From Streptomyces sp. RB17 (GTDB lineage: Bacteria; Actinomycetota; Actinomycetes; Streptomycetales; Streptomycetaceae): DNA of 64,000 nt. Positions 36,533 to 45,282 of the stretch are shown here, piece by piece. A program made the position numbers and the translations under genes. Position 1 is the stretch's first letter. Each line of letters begins with the position of its first letter. The notes under the pieces are model-generated. The model was not told where the DNA came from and made no database searches. It worked only from the letters and a program-made list of their open reading frames with translations. Location of the stretch: positions 496,001 to 560,000 of the forward strand of contig NZ_WEGL01000004.1 of the NCBI RefSeq assembly GCF_009604455.1. Direction: 5' to 3'.

Positions 36533-36964
36533 ATGACAACGGTGCCGAACAGGAGACAGCAAGGGCTTGGGGGGCTCGGCAGCAGCGAAACGATCGACGA
36601 CGCGTCCAAGTTTGCCGGGATCATGATGATGGTCAGCGGGCCCCTCAGCATCCTGATGGGCGCAGCCGGAATCGCACACGACACTCTGTTCGCCGCGTCC
36701 CGGTACGCCTACCGGTTTGACATCACGTCCTGGGGCTGGATCCACCTTGCGATGGGAGTGGCCCTCGTCATTGCCGGCCTGGGTGTCCTGACAGGTCGGA
36801 GTTGGGGTCGCGGGGCCGGTGTAGCGGTGGCAGCGATCAGCCTGATCACCCAGTTCATGTTCGTTCCTTACTACCCGTTGTGGGCCATCCCCGTGATGAC
36901 ACTCGACCTCCTGATCCTGTTCGCGCTGACGAGGGTCCATATCGAGACCCGCGACGGTCGGTGA
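36533..36964 (+). CDS. Small membrane protein (DUF7144-like)
   Basis: 143 aa with four predicted membrane helices (FAGIMMMVSGPLSILMGAAG; WIHLAMGVALVIAGLGVLTG; GVAVAAISLITQFMFV; VMTLDLLILFALTR) and a short disordered N-terminus. This compact four-helix layout is common in Streptomyces and usually given as a DUF; the role is unknown. ATG 36533 has GGAAGG nine nt upstream. It is the last gene in the island and is followed by a strong terminator. Confidence 0.75.
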   Translation: MTTVPNRRQQGLGGLGSSETIDDASKFAGIMMMVSGPLSILMGAAGIAHDTLFAASRYAYRFDITSWGWIHLAMGVALVIAGLGVLTGRSWGRGAGVAVAAISLITQFMFVPYYPLWAIPVMTLDLLILFALTRVHIETRDGR

Positions 36965-37030
36965 ACCTCGCCGCCGTGCAGCGTGCCGGAGAGGAAGAAC
37001 ACGGACCACAGACGGCCCAGTGAGACGCTG

Positions 37031-37072
37031 AAGGCCCCTGACCTCCCTGTCTGTGCAGGTCAGGGGCCTTTT
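37031..37072 (+). terminator. Terminator at the right end of the island
   Basis: AAGGCCCCTGACCT (37031-37044) pairs perfectly with AGGTCAGGGGCCTT (37057-37070), followed by TT. Confidence 0.88.
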
Positions 37073-37091
37073 CCGTGCCTTGACCCTCAGA

Positions 37092-37109
37092 AGTTCCTCA
37101 ACTCTGCTT
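37092..37109 (+). repeat. Right copy of the 18-bp direct repeat (possible attR)
   Basis: AGTTCCTCAACTCTGCTT matches 17 of 18 bases of the left copy at 33753-33770. Core-like gene density and codon bias resume just after it. Confidence 0.5.
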
Positions 37110-37191
37110 TGAGCCCTGGGACGGCCGGGCATCTGCCGGTCACCGCGGCCCACGGGGGGCCGCTTCGGGGGAACGGAAGGAGGGTGACGCC

Positions 37192-37539
37192 ATGGTCGTC
37201 GGCATCATCTTCATCCTGGTCGTGGGCGCGTTCGTGACCGTCACGGCGCTGGCGGGCGCGCGGACCGGGAACCGGCAGCGCAAGGTCTCGCTCGGCAAGA
37301 GCGGCCGCGGGCGGTCCGGGTCGTACCGCTCGTCGTCTTCTTCGTCCTCGGCGTACGACGACAGCCGTAGCTGGTGGGCGGGCAGCGTCGACTCCGGCTC
37401 GTCGGGCGGCCACCACGGCGGCCATGGCGGGCACCACGGCGGCCACTCCTGTGGTGGCGGTCATTCCTGCGGGGGCCACTCCTCCTGCGGCGGGGGTTCG
37501 TCGTGCGGCGGCGGGGGCGGATGCGGGGGAGGCAGCTGA
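37192..37539 (+). CDS. Single-pass membrane protein with His/Gly/Cys-rich tail
   Basis: 115 aa. One N-terminal helix (MVVGIIFILVVGAFVTVTAL) anchors it. A basic stretch and a Ser run follow, and from residue ~73 the tail is almost only Gly, His, Ser and Cys: HHGGHGGHHGGHSCGGGHS, CGGHSSC and CGGGSSCGGGGGCGGG. Six Cys and nine or so His make metal binding likely, though the function is not known. GGAAGGAGG lies nine nt before ATG 37192. Confidence 0.78.
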   Translation: MVVGIIFILVVGAFVTVTALAGARTGNRQRKVSLGKSGRGRSGSYRSSSSSSSAYDDSRSWWAGSVDSGSSGGHHGGHGGHHGGHSCGGGHSCGGHSSCGGGSSCGGGGGCGGGS

Positions 37540-37617
37540 CACGGGGCAGCCGAGCTCCCGGGGGAACCGTATCCGGGCCACCGCACGCGGGCGCCCGCCG
37601 GGCGGGAACAGCCGGTG

Positions 37618-37750
37618 GGCGCCCGCCGTTCGTATCCCGCGCGTGGCGCCCGCCGTTCGTATCCCGTGCGAGGCGCCCGCTGTTCGTATCCCGTGCGCGG
37701 CGCTTGCCGTTGGGAACCGTGCGCGGCACCCACCGCTCGGATCCGACGCC
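37618..37750. repeat. 27-bp degenerate tandem repeat in a non-coding spacer
   Basis: Three good copies of GGCGCCCGCCGTTCGTATCC + CGTGCGN at 37618, 37645 and 37672, and two or three decayed ones to about 37790. The period (9 codons) keeps frames open on both strands, but none has convincing codon bias. The rest of the spacer 37540-38050 includes a CCCCAC/GTGGGG inverted pair (about 37890-37918), possibly a hairpin upstream of the DUF2617 gene. No other gene is supported. Confidence 0.7.
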
Positions 37751-38050
37751 GGCGCCCGCCGTTCACGACTGCCGTACCCCGTGCCCGCCGTTCGCTTCCG
37801 ATGCCCGGCGCTCGGCCCCCGCTTTCCGCGCCGGGCGTACGCCATGGTTGAACAGTTGAGCAGTGGAGCCCTCTGAGGGATGTAAACCCCACGAAGTTGG
37901 GTAAAAACGCTGTGGGGGCGCCTCTTTTCATGATTCCCTCTAAATCGCCAACGCAGCCCCTCGGACCTCCCTGAGACTCCCGCCCCGGCCGAGCCGGCTG
38001 GGCTGACATGGCCGATCTCCCCCCTCATCGCGTGTTAGCGGAGCCGACCC

Positions 38051-38575
38051 ATGCTCACGACCCTGAACACCTCCTACACCGATACGCGCGCTGCCGACCT
38101 GGCGTGGGCCCTGGGACGGGAGCCGCTGCCGGCCCTGGCCACGCTCGACCTGGAACTCACCGGGGCCAAGCTCCAGTTGAGACTGCTCGGCGCGTCCCAC
38201 CAGGTGCTGCTGGACGAGGAGCGCGGCATCTGTTCGGAGACGGTCGCCTGCATCCCCGGCTCCAGCACCCCGCTGCCGCTCGGCGTCGCCAAGCGCGTCG
38301 GCGACTGGGAGTACGAGTTCGCAGCCCGCGTCGAGGTGCTCACCCCCGGCTCGTTCGCGGGCCGCGCCCAGGAGCTGCTGGCCCTCGTCTCCGACCATCC
38401 GCACGGCCTCGCCGGTGTCTTCCCGGGCAGCCCGCACGCCTTCACCGCCATGCTGGCCCAGCGCCACGAGGGCCAGGTGCACTGGCGCACCTGGCACGCC
38501 TACCCGCAGGACGGGCAGTTGGTGGCCACGCGGACCCGGGTCGGGGTGCGGGTGCGGACCGCTCAGCTGAGCTGA
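38051..38575 (+). CDS. DUF2617 family protein
   Basis: 174 aa, soluble. The sequence (LTTLNTSYTDTRAADLAWAL, LDLELTGAKLQLRLLGASHQ, WEYEFAARVEVL, GVFPGSPHAFTAML, WRTWHAYPQDGQLVATRT) fits the DUF2617 family, found next to spermidine-synthase-like membrane proteins in actinobacteria, as here (98 bp downstream). The function is unknown; a partnership with the next gene is suggested by conserved adjacency. Confidence 0.85.
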   Translation: MLTTLNTSYTDTRAADLAWALGREPLPALATLDLELTGAKLQLRLLGASHQVLLDEERGICSETVACIPGSSTPLPLGVAKRVGDWEYEFAARVEVLTPGSFAGRAQELLALVSDHPHGLAGVFPGSPHAFTAMLAQRHEGQVHWRTWHAYPQDGQLVATRTRVGVRVRTAQLS

Positions 38576-38673
38576 GCACGCCGTGAGGAGATAAACCCAC
38601 CCGCCGTCAACTCCCTCCAGATCCACACGTGTGGGTGACGAAGCGTGCCGAGCGCGTGACGTAACGTCGCAGC

Positions 38674-40311
38674 GTGATCGAACCGCACGCCCCCGCGCCC
38701 CCGGGTTGCCCGCCGTCCTGGACAGCCCCCGCCCGGCTGCCCGTCCGGCCCGGCACCGGGCGGTTCCTGGTCCTCGTGTGCGTCTTCGTCTGCGCGGCCT
38801 GCGGACTCGTCTACGAACTCGAACTCGTCGCGTTCGCCTCGTACTTGATGGGTGACTCGGTCACCCAGGCCTCCGTCGTGCTGTCCGTGATGGTGTTCGC
38901 GATGGGCGTCGGCTCCCTCGGCGCCAAGCGGTTGCGCTGGCACGCGGCGGCCGGCTTCGGCGCGATCGAGACCGCCCTCGCGCTCATCGGCGGCTGCAGC
39001 GCGATGGCGCTCTACGCCGTCTTCGCCTGGACCGGCGGCTGGGGCGGGCTGTGGGCCGAGGGCCCGCGCTGCCTCCTGGTCGCCTTCTCCCTCGCCATCG
39101 GCCTGCTCATCGGCGCCGAAGTCCCGCTGCTGATGGAGCTGATCCAGCGCATCCGCCACCAGGACGCGGGCGGCGCGGTCGCCGACCTGTTCGCGGCGGA
39201 CTACGTCGGCGCGCTGGTCGGCGGCCTCGCCTTCCCCTTCCTCCTCCTGCCCGTTCTGGGCCAGTTGACGGGCGCGCTGCTCACCGGCACGGTCAACGTG
39301 GTGGCCGGCGGCGCCCTGGTCCTCGGTCTCTTCCGCCGCGACCTCACCCGCAGGGCCCGCTGGACCCTGCTCCTCGTCGGCCTCGCCGTCCTCGGCGTCC
39401 TCGCCTCCGCCGCCGCGCTCGCCGACGAGTTCGAACGCGCCGCCCGGCACGCCGTCTACGGCAACGACGTCCGGGTGGCCGAACAGACCGACGTCCAGGA
39501 GGTCGTCCTCGCCGGCGGCACCGCCGGCAGGCCCCTCGACCTCTTCCTGGACGGCCGGCTCCGCGTCGGCGGCCGCGACGAACGCCGCTACCACGAGGCA
39601 CTCGTCCACCCGGCCATGTCCGGCGGCCCGCACGCGCGCGTGCTGATCCTCGGCGGCGGCGACGGCCTGGCCGCCCGCGAGGTGCTGCGCCACGGCGGAG
39701 TGCGCCGCGTCGACGTCGTCGAACTCGACCCCGGTCTGCTCCGCCTGGCCCGCCACGACCCCGGCCTCGCCGCCGCCAACGGCCACGCCTACGACGACCC
39801 CCGCGTCCACACGACCACCGCCGACGCCCTCGGCTGGCTGCGCACCGCGCCCCCCTCCCGGTACGACGTGGTGATCGCCGACCTCCCCGACCCCTGCATC
39901 ACCGCCAGCACCAAGCTGTACTCCCAGGAGTTCTACGGCCTGGCCCGCCGGGTCCTCGCCCCGGGCGGCCGGCTCGTCGTCCACGCCGGGTCCGTCGCCA
40001 GCCGTCCCCATGTCTTCTGGACGGTCGCCGCGACCCTGCGCGCCGCCGGCCTCGCCGGCTCCCCCTACCGCGTCCTCGGCCACGACTCCGGCTTCCCGGC
40101 CGGCCCCGACCGCTCGGCAGACGCGTCCGGAGCCCCGCACGACTGGGGTTTCCTGCTGGCGGCCCCGGGGGCCACCCCGCCGCCGCTGCGACTGACCACC
40201 GGGCCGCTGCACACGCTGACGCAGGCGGAACTGACGGCGGACGCGCGGGCGACGGAACGGACCCGGATCGGCGGACTGCCGGCGTCCACGCTGGTGCATC
40301 CGCGGTACTGA
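38674..40311 (+). CDS. Membrane-anchored spermidine synthase-like aminopropyltransferase
   Basis: 545 aa. Residues about 25-245 form seven membrane helices (ACGLVYELELVAFASYLMGD, VLSVMVFAMGVGSL, GALVGGLAFPFLLLPVLGQL). The C-terminal half is a spermidine-synthase fold, with VLILGGGDGLAAREVLRH (SAM-type nucleotide loop), VDVVELDPGLL and the gate-loop region VVIADLPDPC replacing the usual DxxDP. Members are annotated polyamine aminopropyltransferases, but most are untested and may use other acceptors. GTG 38674 lacks a clear ribosome site. It follows DUF2617. Confidence 0.88.
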   Translation: MIEPHAPAPPGCPPSWTAPARLPVRPGTGRFLVLVCVFVCAACGLVYELELVAFASYLMGDSVTQASVVLSVMVFAMGVGSLGAKRLRWHAAAGFGAIETALALIGGCSAMALYAVFAWTGGWGGLWAEGPRCLLVAFSLAIGLLIGAEVPLLMELIQRIRHQDAGGAVADLFAADYVGALVGGLAFPFLLLPVLGQLTGALLTGTVNVVAGGALVLGLFRRDLTRRARWTLLLVGLAVLGVLASAAALADEFERAARHAVYGNDVRVAEQTDVQEVVLAGGTAGRPLDLFLDGRLRVGGRDERRYHEALVHPAMSGGPHARVLILGGGDGLAAREVLRHGGVRRVDVVELDPGLLRLARHDPGLAAANGHAYDDPRVHTTTADALGWLRTAPPSRYDVVIADLPDPCITASTKLYSQEFYGLARRVLAPGGRLVVHAGSVASRPHVFWTVAATLRAAGLAGSPYRVLGHDSGFPAGPDRSADASGAPHDWGFLLAAPGATPPPLRLTTGPLHTLTQAELTADARATERTRIGGLPASTLVHPRY

Positions 40312-40365
40312 CGAGCCGGTCAGGTGAGGGTGATTTCCGGTCACACCTGGGTAGGCTCACCGGAC

Positions 40366-41151
40366 ATGGAGCACCAGGTCTTCGTCCCGGTCCCGCTCGA
40401 GCCGCTCAGAGCCGCCCTCGCCGACCCCGCGCGCGTCGCCCGCGCGGTCCCCGGCCTGCAACAGGACGCCGGCGCCGAGCCCGTCGCCGGACGCCTGAAG
40501 CTCCGCGTCGGAGGGCACTCCGTCACCTACCGCGGTACGGCACGGGTGGCCGCCCGCGCCGACGGCACGTACACCGTCGAGGCCGACGCCACCGAGGCCC
40601 GCGGCACCGGCGCCGTGAAACTCGCCCTCACCCTGCGCCTCGCCGTCGCCGAAGGCGGTACGACGGTCACGGTCGAGGGCACGGCCGACGCGGACGGCCG
40701 CATCGCGGAGCTGCCGGCGGACGCGGTGCACGCGGCGGCGACCCGCCTGCTGAACCGTTTCGTGGAGAACCTGGCGACGGAGCCCGCGGCGGCCTCGGAC
40801 GAGGAGCAGCCTGAGGCACCGGAGCCTGAGGCACCGGAGCCTGAGGCTGAGCACGCCTCCGTCTTCGACACCGAGATCCCCCCGCCCTCCCTCGACCCGG
40901 CGGCCGACCGTCTCGCCGAGGACTTCGCCGACACCGGCGAGCCCCCCGCCGAGGCCGCCCACGCCCGCCGCACGATGATCGGCCGCAGCGCGGAGGAGGT
41001 CGACCACGCCCCGCCGCGCGGGCGCTACGCACCCGTCCCGGCACCCCAGACGGTGAGCGCCGCATCGGCACTGCGCTGGGCGGCACCGGCGGCGGCACTG
41101 GTCGTGGCGTCGGCGATCGTCGTGACCAGGGCCCTCCGTAAACGCCGCTGA
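40366..41151 (+). CDS. SRPBCC/CoxG-like protein with C-terminal membrane anchor
   Basis: 261 aa. The N-terminal ~150 residues have the CoxG/SRPBCC pattern (HQVFVPVPLEPLRAALADPA, RVARAVPGLQ, GTGAVKLALTLRLA, GRIAELPADAVHAAATRLLN RF). An acidic Pro/Glu linker with EPEAPEPEAP repeats follows, then one helix (ALRWAAPAAALVVASAIVV) with a basic end. CoxG relatives recruit CO-dehydrogenase-type enzymes to membranes, but no such enzyme is nearby, so this is probably a generic lipid- or ligand-binding protein. ATG 40366. Confidence 0.82.
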   Translation: MEHQVFVPVPLEPLRAALADPARVARAVPGLQQDAGAEPVAGRLKLRVGGHSVTYRGTARVAARADGTYTVEADATEARGTGAVKLALTLRLAVAEGGTTVTVEGTADADGRIAELPADAVHAAATRLLNRFVENLATEPAAASDEEQPEAPEPEAPEPEAEHASVFDTEIPPPSLDPAADRLAEDFADTGEPPAEAAHARRTMIGRSAEEVDHAPPRGRYAPVPAPQTVSAASALRWAAPAAALVVASAIVVTRALRKRR

Positions 41152-41210
41152 GCGAAAGCACCCTGTACGGGGCGCGGGGAACCGAGCGATCTCCCCAGTA
41201 CTGTCTTCCC

Positions 41211-42017
41211 GTGAGTAACGAAGACATCACGCTGACCGCAGGCAACGCGGAAGTACGCCTCAGCCCCGCCAACGGAGGCCGTATCAGCAGCCTCAAGGTC
41301 AATGCCCTGGAGCTGCTGAGGCAAGGGCACCGCTACGGCTGCTTCCCGATGGTGCCCTGGTGCGGCCGCACCAAGGACGGCCGCTTCCTGGACGGCGGCA
41401 CCGTCCGCCAGATGCCACTCAACTCCCCGCCCCACGCCATCCACGGCACCGCCCGCGACGGCGCCTGGCGCACCGCGCGCGTCTCGGAGAACGAGGCGGT
41501 GATCACGTACGACCTGGTCGAGCCCTGGCCGCACCCCGGGCGCGTCACCCACGTCGTCACGCTCGCCGAGGACAGCCTGACGCTGACGATGTCGGTGGAG
41601 GCACGGGACGACTCCTTCCCGGCGCAGATCGGCTGGCACCCCTGGTTCAACCGGAGCCTCGTGGGCGAGGACGGTGCGGTCGGCGAGGACGTCACGGTCG
41701 GCTTCAAGCCCGCCTGGCAGGAGGAGAGGGGGGCGGACCACCTGCCGACCGGGAACCGGATCGCCCCCGAGCCCGGCCCCTGGGACGACTGCTTCGGCAT
41801 GCCCGGCGGCGTCGACGTCACCCTCACCTGGCCCGGGCAGCTTCAGCTGAAGGTGGCCAGCCGCGAGGAGTGGGTGGTCGTCTACGACGAGCAGGCCGAG
41901 GCCGTGTGCGTGGAGCCGCAGACCGGCCCGCCCAACGGCCTGAACACCCTCCCGCGCCTGGTCACCCCGCTGGAGCCGCTGGAGGCGACGACGACCTGGA
42001 GCTGGCAGCGCCCTTAA
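41211..42017 (+). CDS. Aldose 1-epimerase family protein
   Basis: 268 aa, galactose-mutarotase-like beta-sandwich. SPANGGRISSL near the N-terminus, PHAIHGTARDGAW (first catalytic-type His, about 81-93) and QIGWHPWFNR (second His region, about 142-151) mark the family; VCVEPQTGPPNG supplies the conserved Glu. It interconverts anomers of an unspecified sugar or sugar phosphate. GTG 41211. It ends 10 nt before pyrE, so the two are probably co-transcribed. Confidence 0.88.
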   Translation: MSNEDITLTAGNAEVRLSPANGGRISSLKVNALELLRQGHRYGCFPMVPWCGRTKDGRFLDGGTVRQMPLNSPPHAIHGTARDGAWRTARVSENEAVITYDLVEPWPHPGRVTHVVTLAEDSLTLTMSVEARDDSFPAQIGWHPWFNRSLVGEDGAVGEDVTVGFKPAWQEERGADHLPTGNRIAPEPGPWDDCFGMPGGVDVTLTWPGQLQLKVASREEWVVVYDEQAEAVCVEPQTGPPNGLNTLPRLVTPLEPLEATTTWSWQRP

Positions 42018-42027
42018 GCTGGTCGGC

Positions 42028-42576
42028 ATGACGGACGTACGTGGCGCGCTGCTGCAGCAGATCAAGGACAAGGCCGTGGTGCACGGCAAGGTGACCCTCT
42101 CCTCGGGTCTGGAGGCCGACTACTACGTCGACCTGCGCCGCATCACCCTCGACGGCGAGGCCGCCCCGCTGGTCGGTCAGGTGCTCCTGGATCTGACCGC
42201 GGACCTGGAGTTCGACGCGGTGGGCGGTCTGACCATGGGCGCCGACCCGGTCGCCGCGGCCATGCTGCACGCCGCCGCCGCGCGCGGGAAGCGGCTGGAC
42301 GCGTTCGTCGTACGGAAGGCGGCCAAGGCGCACGGTCTGCAGCGGCGCGTGGAGGGCCCGGACATCACGGGCCGCCGGGTGCTCGTCGTCGAGGACACCT
42401 CCACCACCGGCGGTTCCCCGCTGACCGCCGTCGAGGCCGTGCGCGAGGCCGGCGCCGAGGTCGTCGCCGTCGCGACCATCGTCGACCGGGCCACCGGCGC
42501 CGCCGAGAAGATCGAGGCCGGCGCGGGCGTTCCGTACCGTTTCGCCTTCTCGAAGGATGAACTGGGTCTGGACTGA
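42028..42576 (+). CDS. pyrE: Orotate phosphoribosyltransferase
   Basis: 182 aa. It converts orotate and PRPP to OMP in pyrimidine synthesis. SSGLEADYYVDLRRI is the OPRT N-terminal signature, AFVVRKAAKAHGLQ the central lysine-rich loop, and RRVLVVEDTSTTGGSPL the PRPP-binding motif (about 113-129). Length is normal. ATG 42028 is just downstream of the epimerase gene. The fba gene follows 144 bp later on the same strand. Confidence 0.93.
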   Translation: MTDVRGALLQQIKDKAVVHGKVTLSSGLEADYYVDLRRITLDGEAAPLVGQVLLDLTADLEFDAVGGLTMGADPVAAAMLHAAAARGKRLDAFVVRKAAKAHGLQRRVEGPDITGRRVLVVEDTSTTGGSPLTAVEAVREAGAEVVAVATIVDRATGAAEKIEAGAGVPYRFAFSKDELGLD

Positions 42577-42720
42577 CGACGCGGATTGACCTGGACTTGA
42601 CCGGCGCATGGACCATCGGTCCATGTCTGGAAAGATGGGGACGACGACGGCGTCGAAACCCTCAGGTCTAGGTCAGGGCCGTAACGCACAACCCCAACCC
42701 GCAACACAAGGAGCGGACAG

Positions 42721-43743
42721 ATGCCCATCGCAACCCCCGAGGTCTACAACGAGATGCTCGACCGGGCGAAGGCAGGCAAGTTCGCCTACCCGGCCATCAA
42801 CGTCACCTCGAGCCAGACCCTGAACGCGGCGCTGCGCGGCTTCGCGGAGGCGGAGAGCGACGGCATCGTCCAGATCTCGACCGGCGGTGCCGAGTTCCTC
42901 GGCGGCCAGTACAGCAAGGACATGGTCACCGGCGCGGTCGCGCTCGCCGAGTACGCGCACATCCTCGCCGAGAAGTACCCGGTCAACATCGCGCTGCACA
43001 CCGACCACTGCCCGAAGGACAAGCTCGACGGGTACGTACGTCCGCTGATCGCGGTCTCCGAGGAGCGCGTGAAGGCCGGCCGGAACCCGCTGTTCCAGTC
43101 CCACATGTGGGACGGCTCCGCCGAGACCCTCGCCGACAATCTCGCCATCGCCCAGGAGCTGCTGGAGCGCACCCGCGCCGCCAACATCATCCTCGAGGTG
43201 GAGATCACCCCGACCGGTGGCGAGGAGGACGGCGTCTCCCACGAGATCAACGACTCCCTGTACACGACGGTCGAGGACGCGATCCGCACCGCCGAGGCCC
43301 TGGGCCTCGGCGAGAAGGGCCGCTACCTGCTGGCCGCCTCCTTCGGCAACGTGCACGGCGTCTACAAGCCGGGCAACGTCGTGCTCCGCCCCGACCTGCT
43401 GAAGGAGCTGAACGACGGCGTCGCCGCCAAGTTCGGCAAGCAGTCCCCGTTCGACTTCGTCTTCCACGGCGGCTCCGGCTCCACCGAGCAGGAGATCCTC
43501 ACCGCGCTGGACAACGGCGTCGTGAAGATGAACCTCGACACGGACACCCAGTACGCCTTCACCCGTCCGGTCGCCGCCCACATGTTCCAGAACTACGACG
43601 GCGTCCTGAAGGTCGACGGCGAGGTCGGCAACAAGAAGGCCTACGACCCGCGCACCTGGGGCAAGCTGGCCGAGGCGAGCATGGCCGCGCGTGTCGTCGA
43701 GGCGACGCAGAACCTGCGCTCCGCGGGTAACAAGATCAAGTAA
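42721..43743 (+). CDS. fba: Class II fructose-bisphosphate aldolase
   Basis: 340 aa, Zn-dependent. It cleaves fructose 1,6-bisphosphate to the two triose phosphates. Visible family features are ALHTDHCPK (catalytic Asp and first Zn His, about 93-101), EVEITPTGGEEDGV (about 160-173), FGNVHGVYKPGNV (His ligand) and FVFHGGSGSTEQEI (His ligand and phosphate loop). It matches the longer class IIA type usual in actinobacteria. AAGGAG lies nine nt before ATG 42721, and a terminator follows. Confidence 0.96.
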   Translation: MPIATPEVYNEMLDRAKAGKFAYPAINVTSSQTLNAALRGFAEAESDGIVQISTGGAEFLGGQYSKDMVTGAVALAEYAHILAEKYPVNIALHTDHCPKDKLDGYVRPLIAVSEERVKAGRNPLFQSHMWDGSAETLADNLAIAQELLERTRAANIILEVEITPTGGEEDGVSHEINDSLYTTVEDAIRTAEALGLGEKGRYLLAASFGNVHGVYKPGNVVLRPDLLKELNDGVAAKFGKQSPFDFVFHGGSGSTEQEILTALDNGVVKMNLDTDTQYAFTRPVAAHMFQNYDGVLKVDGEVGNKKAYDPRTWGKLAEASMAARVVEATQNLRSAGNKIK

Positions 43744-43765
43744 GCGGTACGTCCGTTCCACGGCG

Positions 43766-43795
43766 GGCCCGGCGGCTGTCCACGGTCGCCGGGCC
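43766..43795 (+). terminator. Terminator of fba
   Basis: GGCCCGGCG (43766-43774) pairs perfectly with CGCCGGGCC (43787-43795), starting 23 bp past the fba stop. Confidence 0.8.
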
Positions 43796-43812
43796 GCTGT
43801 ATACCTGGGGGC

Positions 43813-45267
43813 ATGCCCGATGTCCGGCTGGCCTCGCCCCAGGGCAAGTGGATCCTGCTCACCACGATCCTCGGTTCCAGCATGGCGCTGCTGGACTCGA
43901 CCGTCGTCAACGTGGCGCTTCCGCGCATCGGCGACGACCTGGGCGCGAGCCTGTCCGCCCTGCAATGGACGGTCAACGCGTACATGGTCACGCTGGCCGG
44001 GCTGATCCTGCTGGGCGGCTCGCTGGGCGACCACTACGGCCGACGGAAGATCTTCGTGCTGGGCGTGGTGTGGTTCGCTGCGGCGTCGTTGCTGTGCGGC
44101 CTGGCGCTGAACCCGCTCATGCTGATCGCCTCACGGGCCCTGCAGGGCATCGGCGGCGCGCTGCTGACCCCCGGCTCCCTGGCGATCATCCAGTCGTCCT
44201 TCGATCGCGACGACCGCAGCCGGGCCGTCGGCCTCTGGTCCGGCTTCGGCGGGATCGGCGCGGCGGTCGGCCCGTTCCTGGGCGGGTGGCTGGTGGCCGG
44301 CCCCGGCTGGCGCTGGGTGTTCCTGCTGAACGTCCCGCTGGCCCTGCTGTGCGTACCGGTGGCGCTGAGGCACGTCCCGGAGTCGAGGGACGGCGGCAAG
44401 CACGCCCGCTTCGACGTCCTCGGCGCGACACTGGGCGCCCTTGCGCTGGCCCTGCTGACGTACGCGCTGATCGAGGCGAAGGCGGGCTCCCTGGTGGTGG
44501 CCCTGACGGCGGTGGCGGGCCTGGCGGCGGCGGTGGCCTTCGTCCAGGTGGAGCGACACCGCCCGGACCCGATGCTCCCGCCGGACATCTTCGCCTCGCG
44601 CCAGTTCACAGCGGTCAACCTGGTCACTCTGTGCGTGTACGCGGCGTTCGGCGGCTTCTTCTTCCTCACCGCACTGCAACTCCAGGTGGTGGCGGGCTAC
44701 TCACCCCTGCAAGCCGGTACGGCGCTGCTGCCGACGACGGCCCTGATGCTCCTCTTCTCCGCCCGCTCCGGCGCCCTGGCGGACCGCACGGGCCCGCGCC
44801 TGCCACTGAGCGTCGGCCCGCTGCTGTGCGCGGCGGCGATGCTGCTGATGCTCCGGGTGGGCCGGAACGCCGACTATCTCACCGACGTCCTCCCGGCCCT
44901 CCTGGTCATGGGCGCGGGCATGGTGACGCTCGTGGCCCCCCTGACGGCGACGGTGCTCGCCTCGGTCGACACCGCGCGGGCCGGCCTGGCCAGCGGCGTC
45001 AACAACGCGGCGGCGCGGGCGGCGGGCCTGCTCGCGGTCGCCGCGCTGCCGCTGCTCGCGGGGATGGGACCGGAGGCGTACCGGTCGCCCACGGCGTTCG
45101 ACGCCGCGTTCAACCGCGCGATGCCGATCTGCGCGGGCGTCCTGGTGGCCGGCTCGCTGCTGGCCTTTGCCTTGGTCCGCCGCCCGGCCCCTGACTGCCT
45201 CCGCCCGGAGTGCCAGGTACACGGCTGCGTGACGGCTCCGCCGCTGGAGGGGGAGCGGAGGGGGTAG
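43813..45267 (+). CDS. MFS drug transporter, DHA2 (14-TM) family
   Basis: 484 aa with about 14 membrane helices. MALLDSTVVNVALPRIG with its motif D1 core, LGGSLGDHYGRRKIF (motif A) and GIGAAVGPFLGGWL (motif C, typical of drug/proton antiporters) identify an EmrB/QacA-type exporter. The C-terminal tail carries two Cys (DCLRPECQVHGC) that may be a local metal or redox feature. The substrate is unknown and no regulator is adjacent. ATG 43813 follows the fba terminator by 17 bp. Confidence 0.92.
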   Translation: MPDVRLASPQGKWILLTTILGSSMALLDSTVVNVALPRIGDDLGASLSALQWTVNAYMVTLAGLILLGGSLGDHYGRRKIFVLGVVWFAAASLLCGLALNPLMLIASRALQGIGGALLTPGSLAIIQSSFDRDDRSRAVGLWSGFGGIGAAVGPFLGGWLVAGPGWRWVFLLNVPLALLCVPVALRHVPESRDGGKHARFDVLGATLGALALALLTYALIEAKAGSLVVALTAVAGLAAAVAFVQVERHRPDPMLPPDIFASRQFTAVNLVTLCVYAAFGGFFFLTALQLQVVAGYSPLQAGTALLPTTALMLLFSARSGALADRTGPRLPLSVGPLLCAAAMLLMLRVGRNADYLTDVLPALLVMGAGMVTLVAPLTATVLASVDTARAGLASGVNNAAARAAGLLAVAALPLLAGMGPEAYRSPTAFDAAFNRAMPICAGVLVAGSLLAFALVRRPAPDCLRPECQVHGCVTAPPLEGERRG

Positions 45268-45282
45268 GTACGGTCGTTTCCG

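Noticed and set aside
37890..37920. Known riboswitch class upstream of the DUF2617 gene
   Set aside because: Only a CCCCAC/GTGGGG pair and short GC hairpins are present; no signature of cobalamin, TPP, glycine, SAM or ydaO-type switches could be matched.
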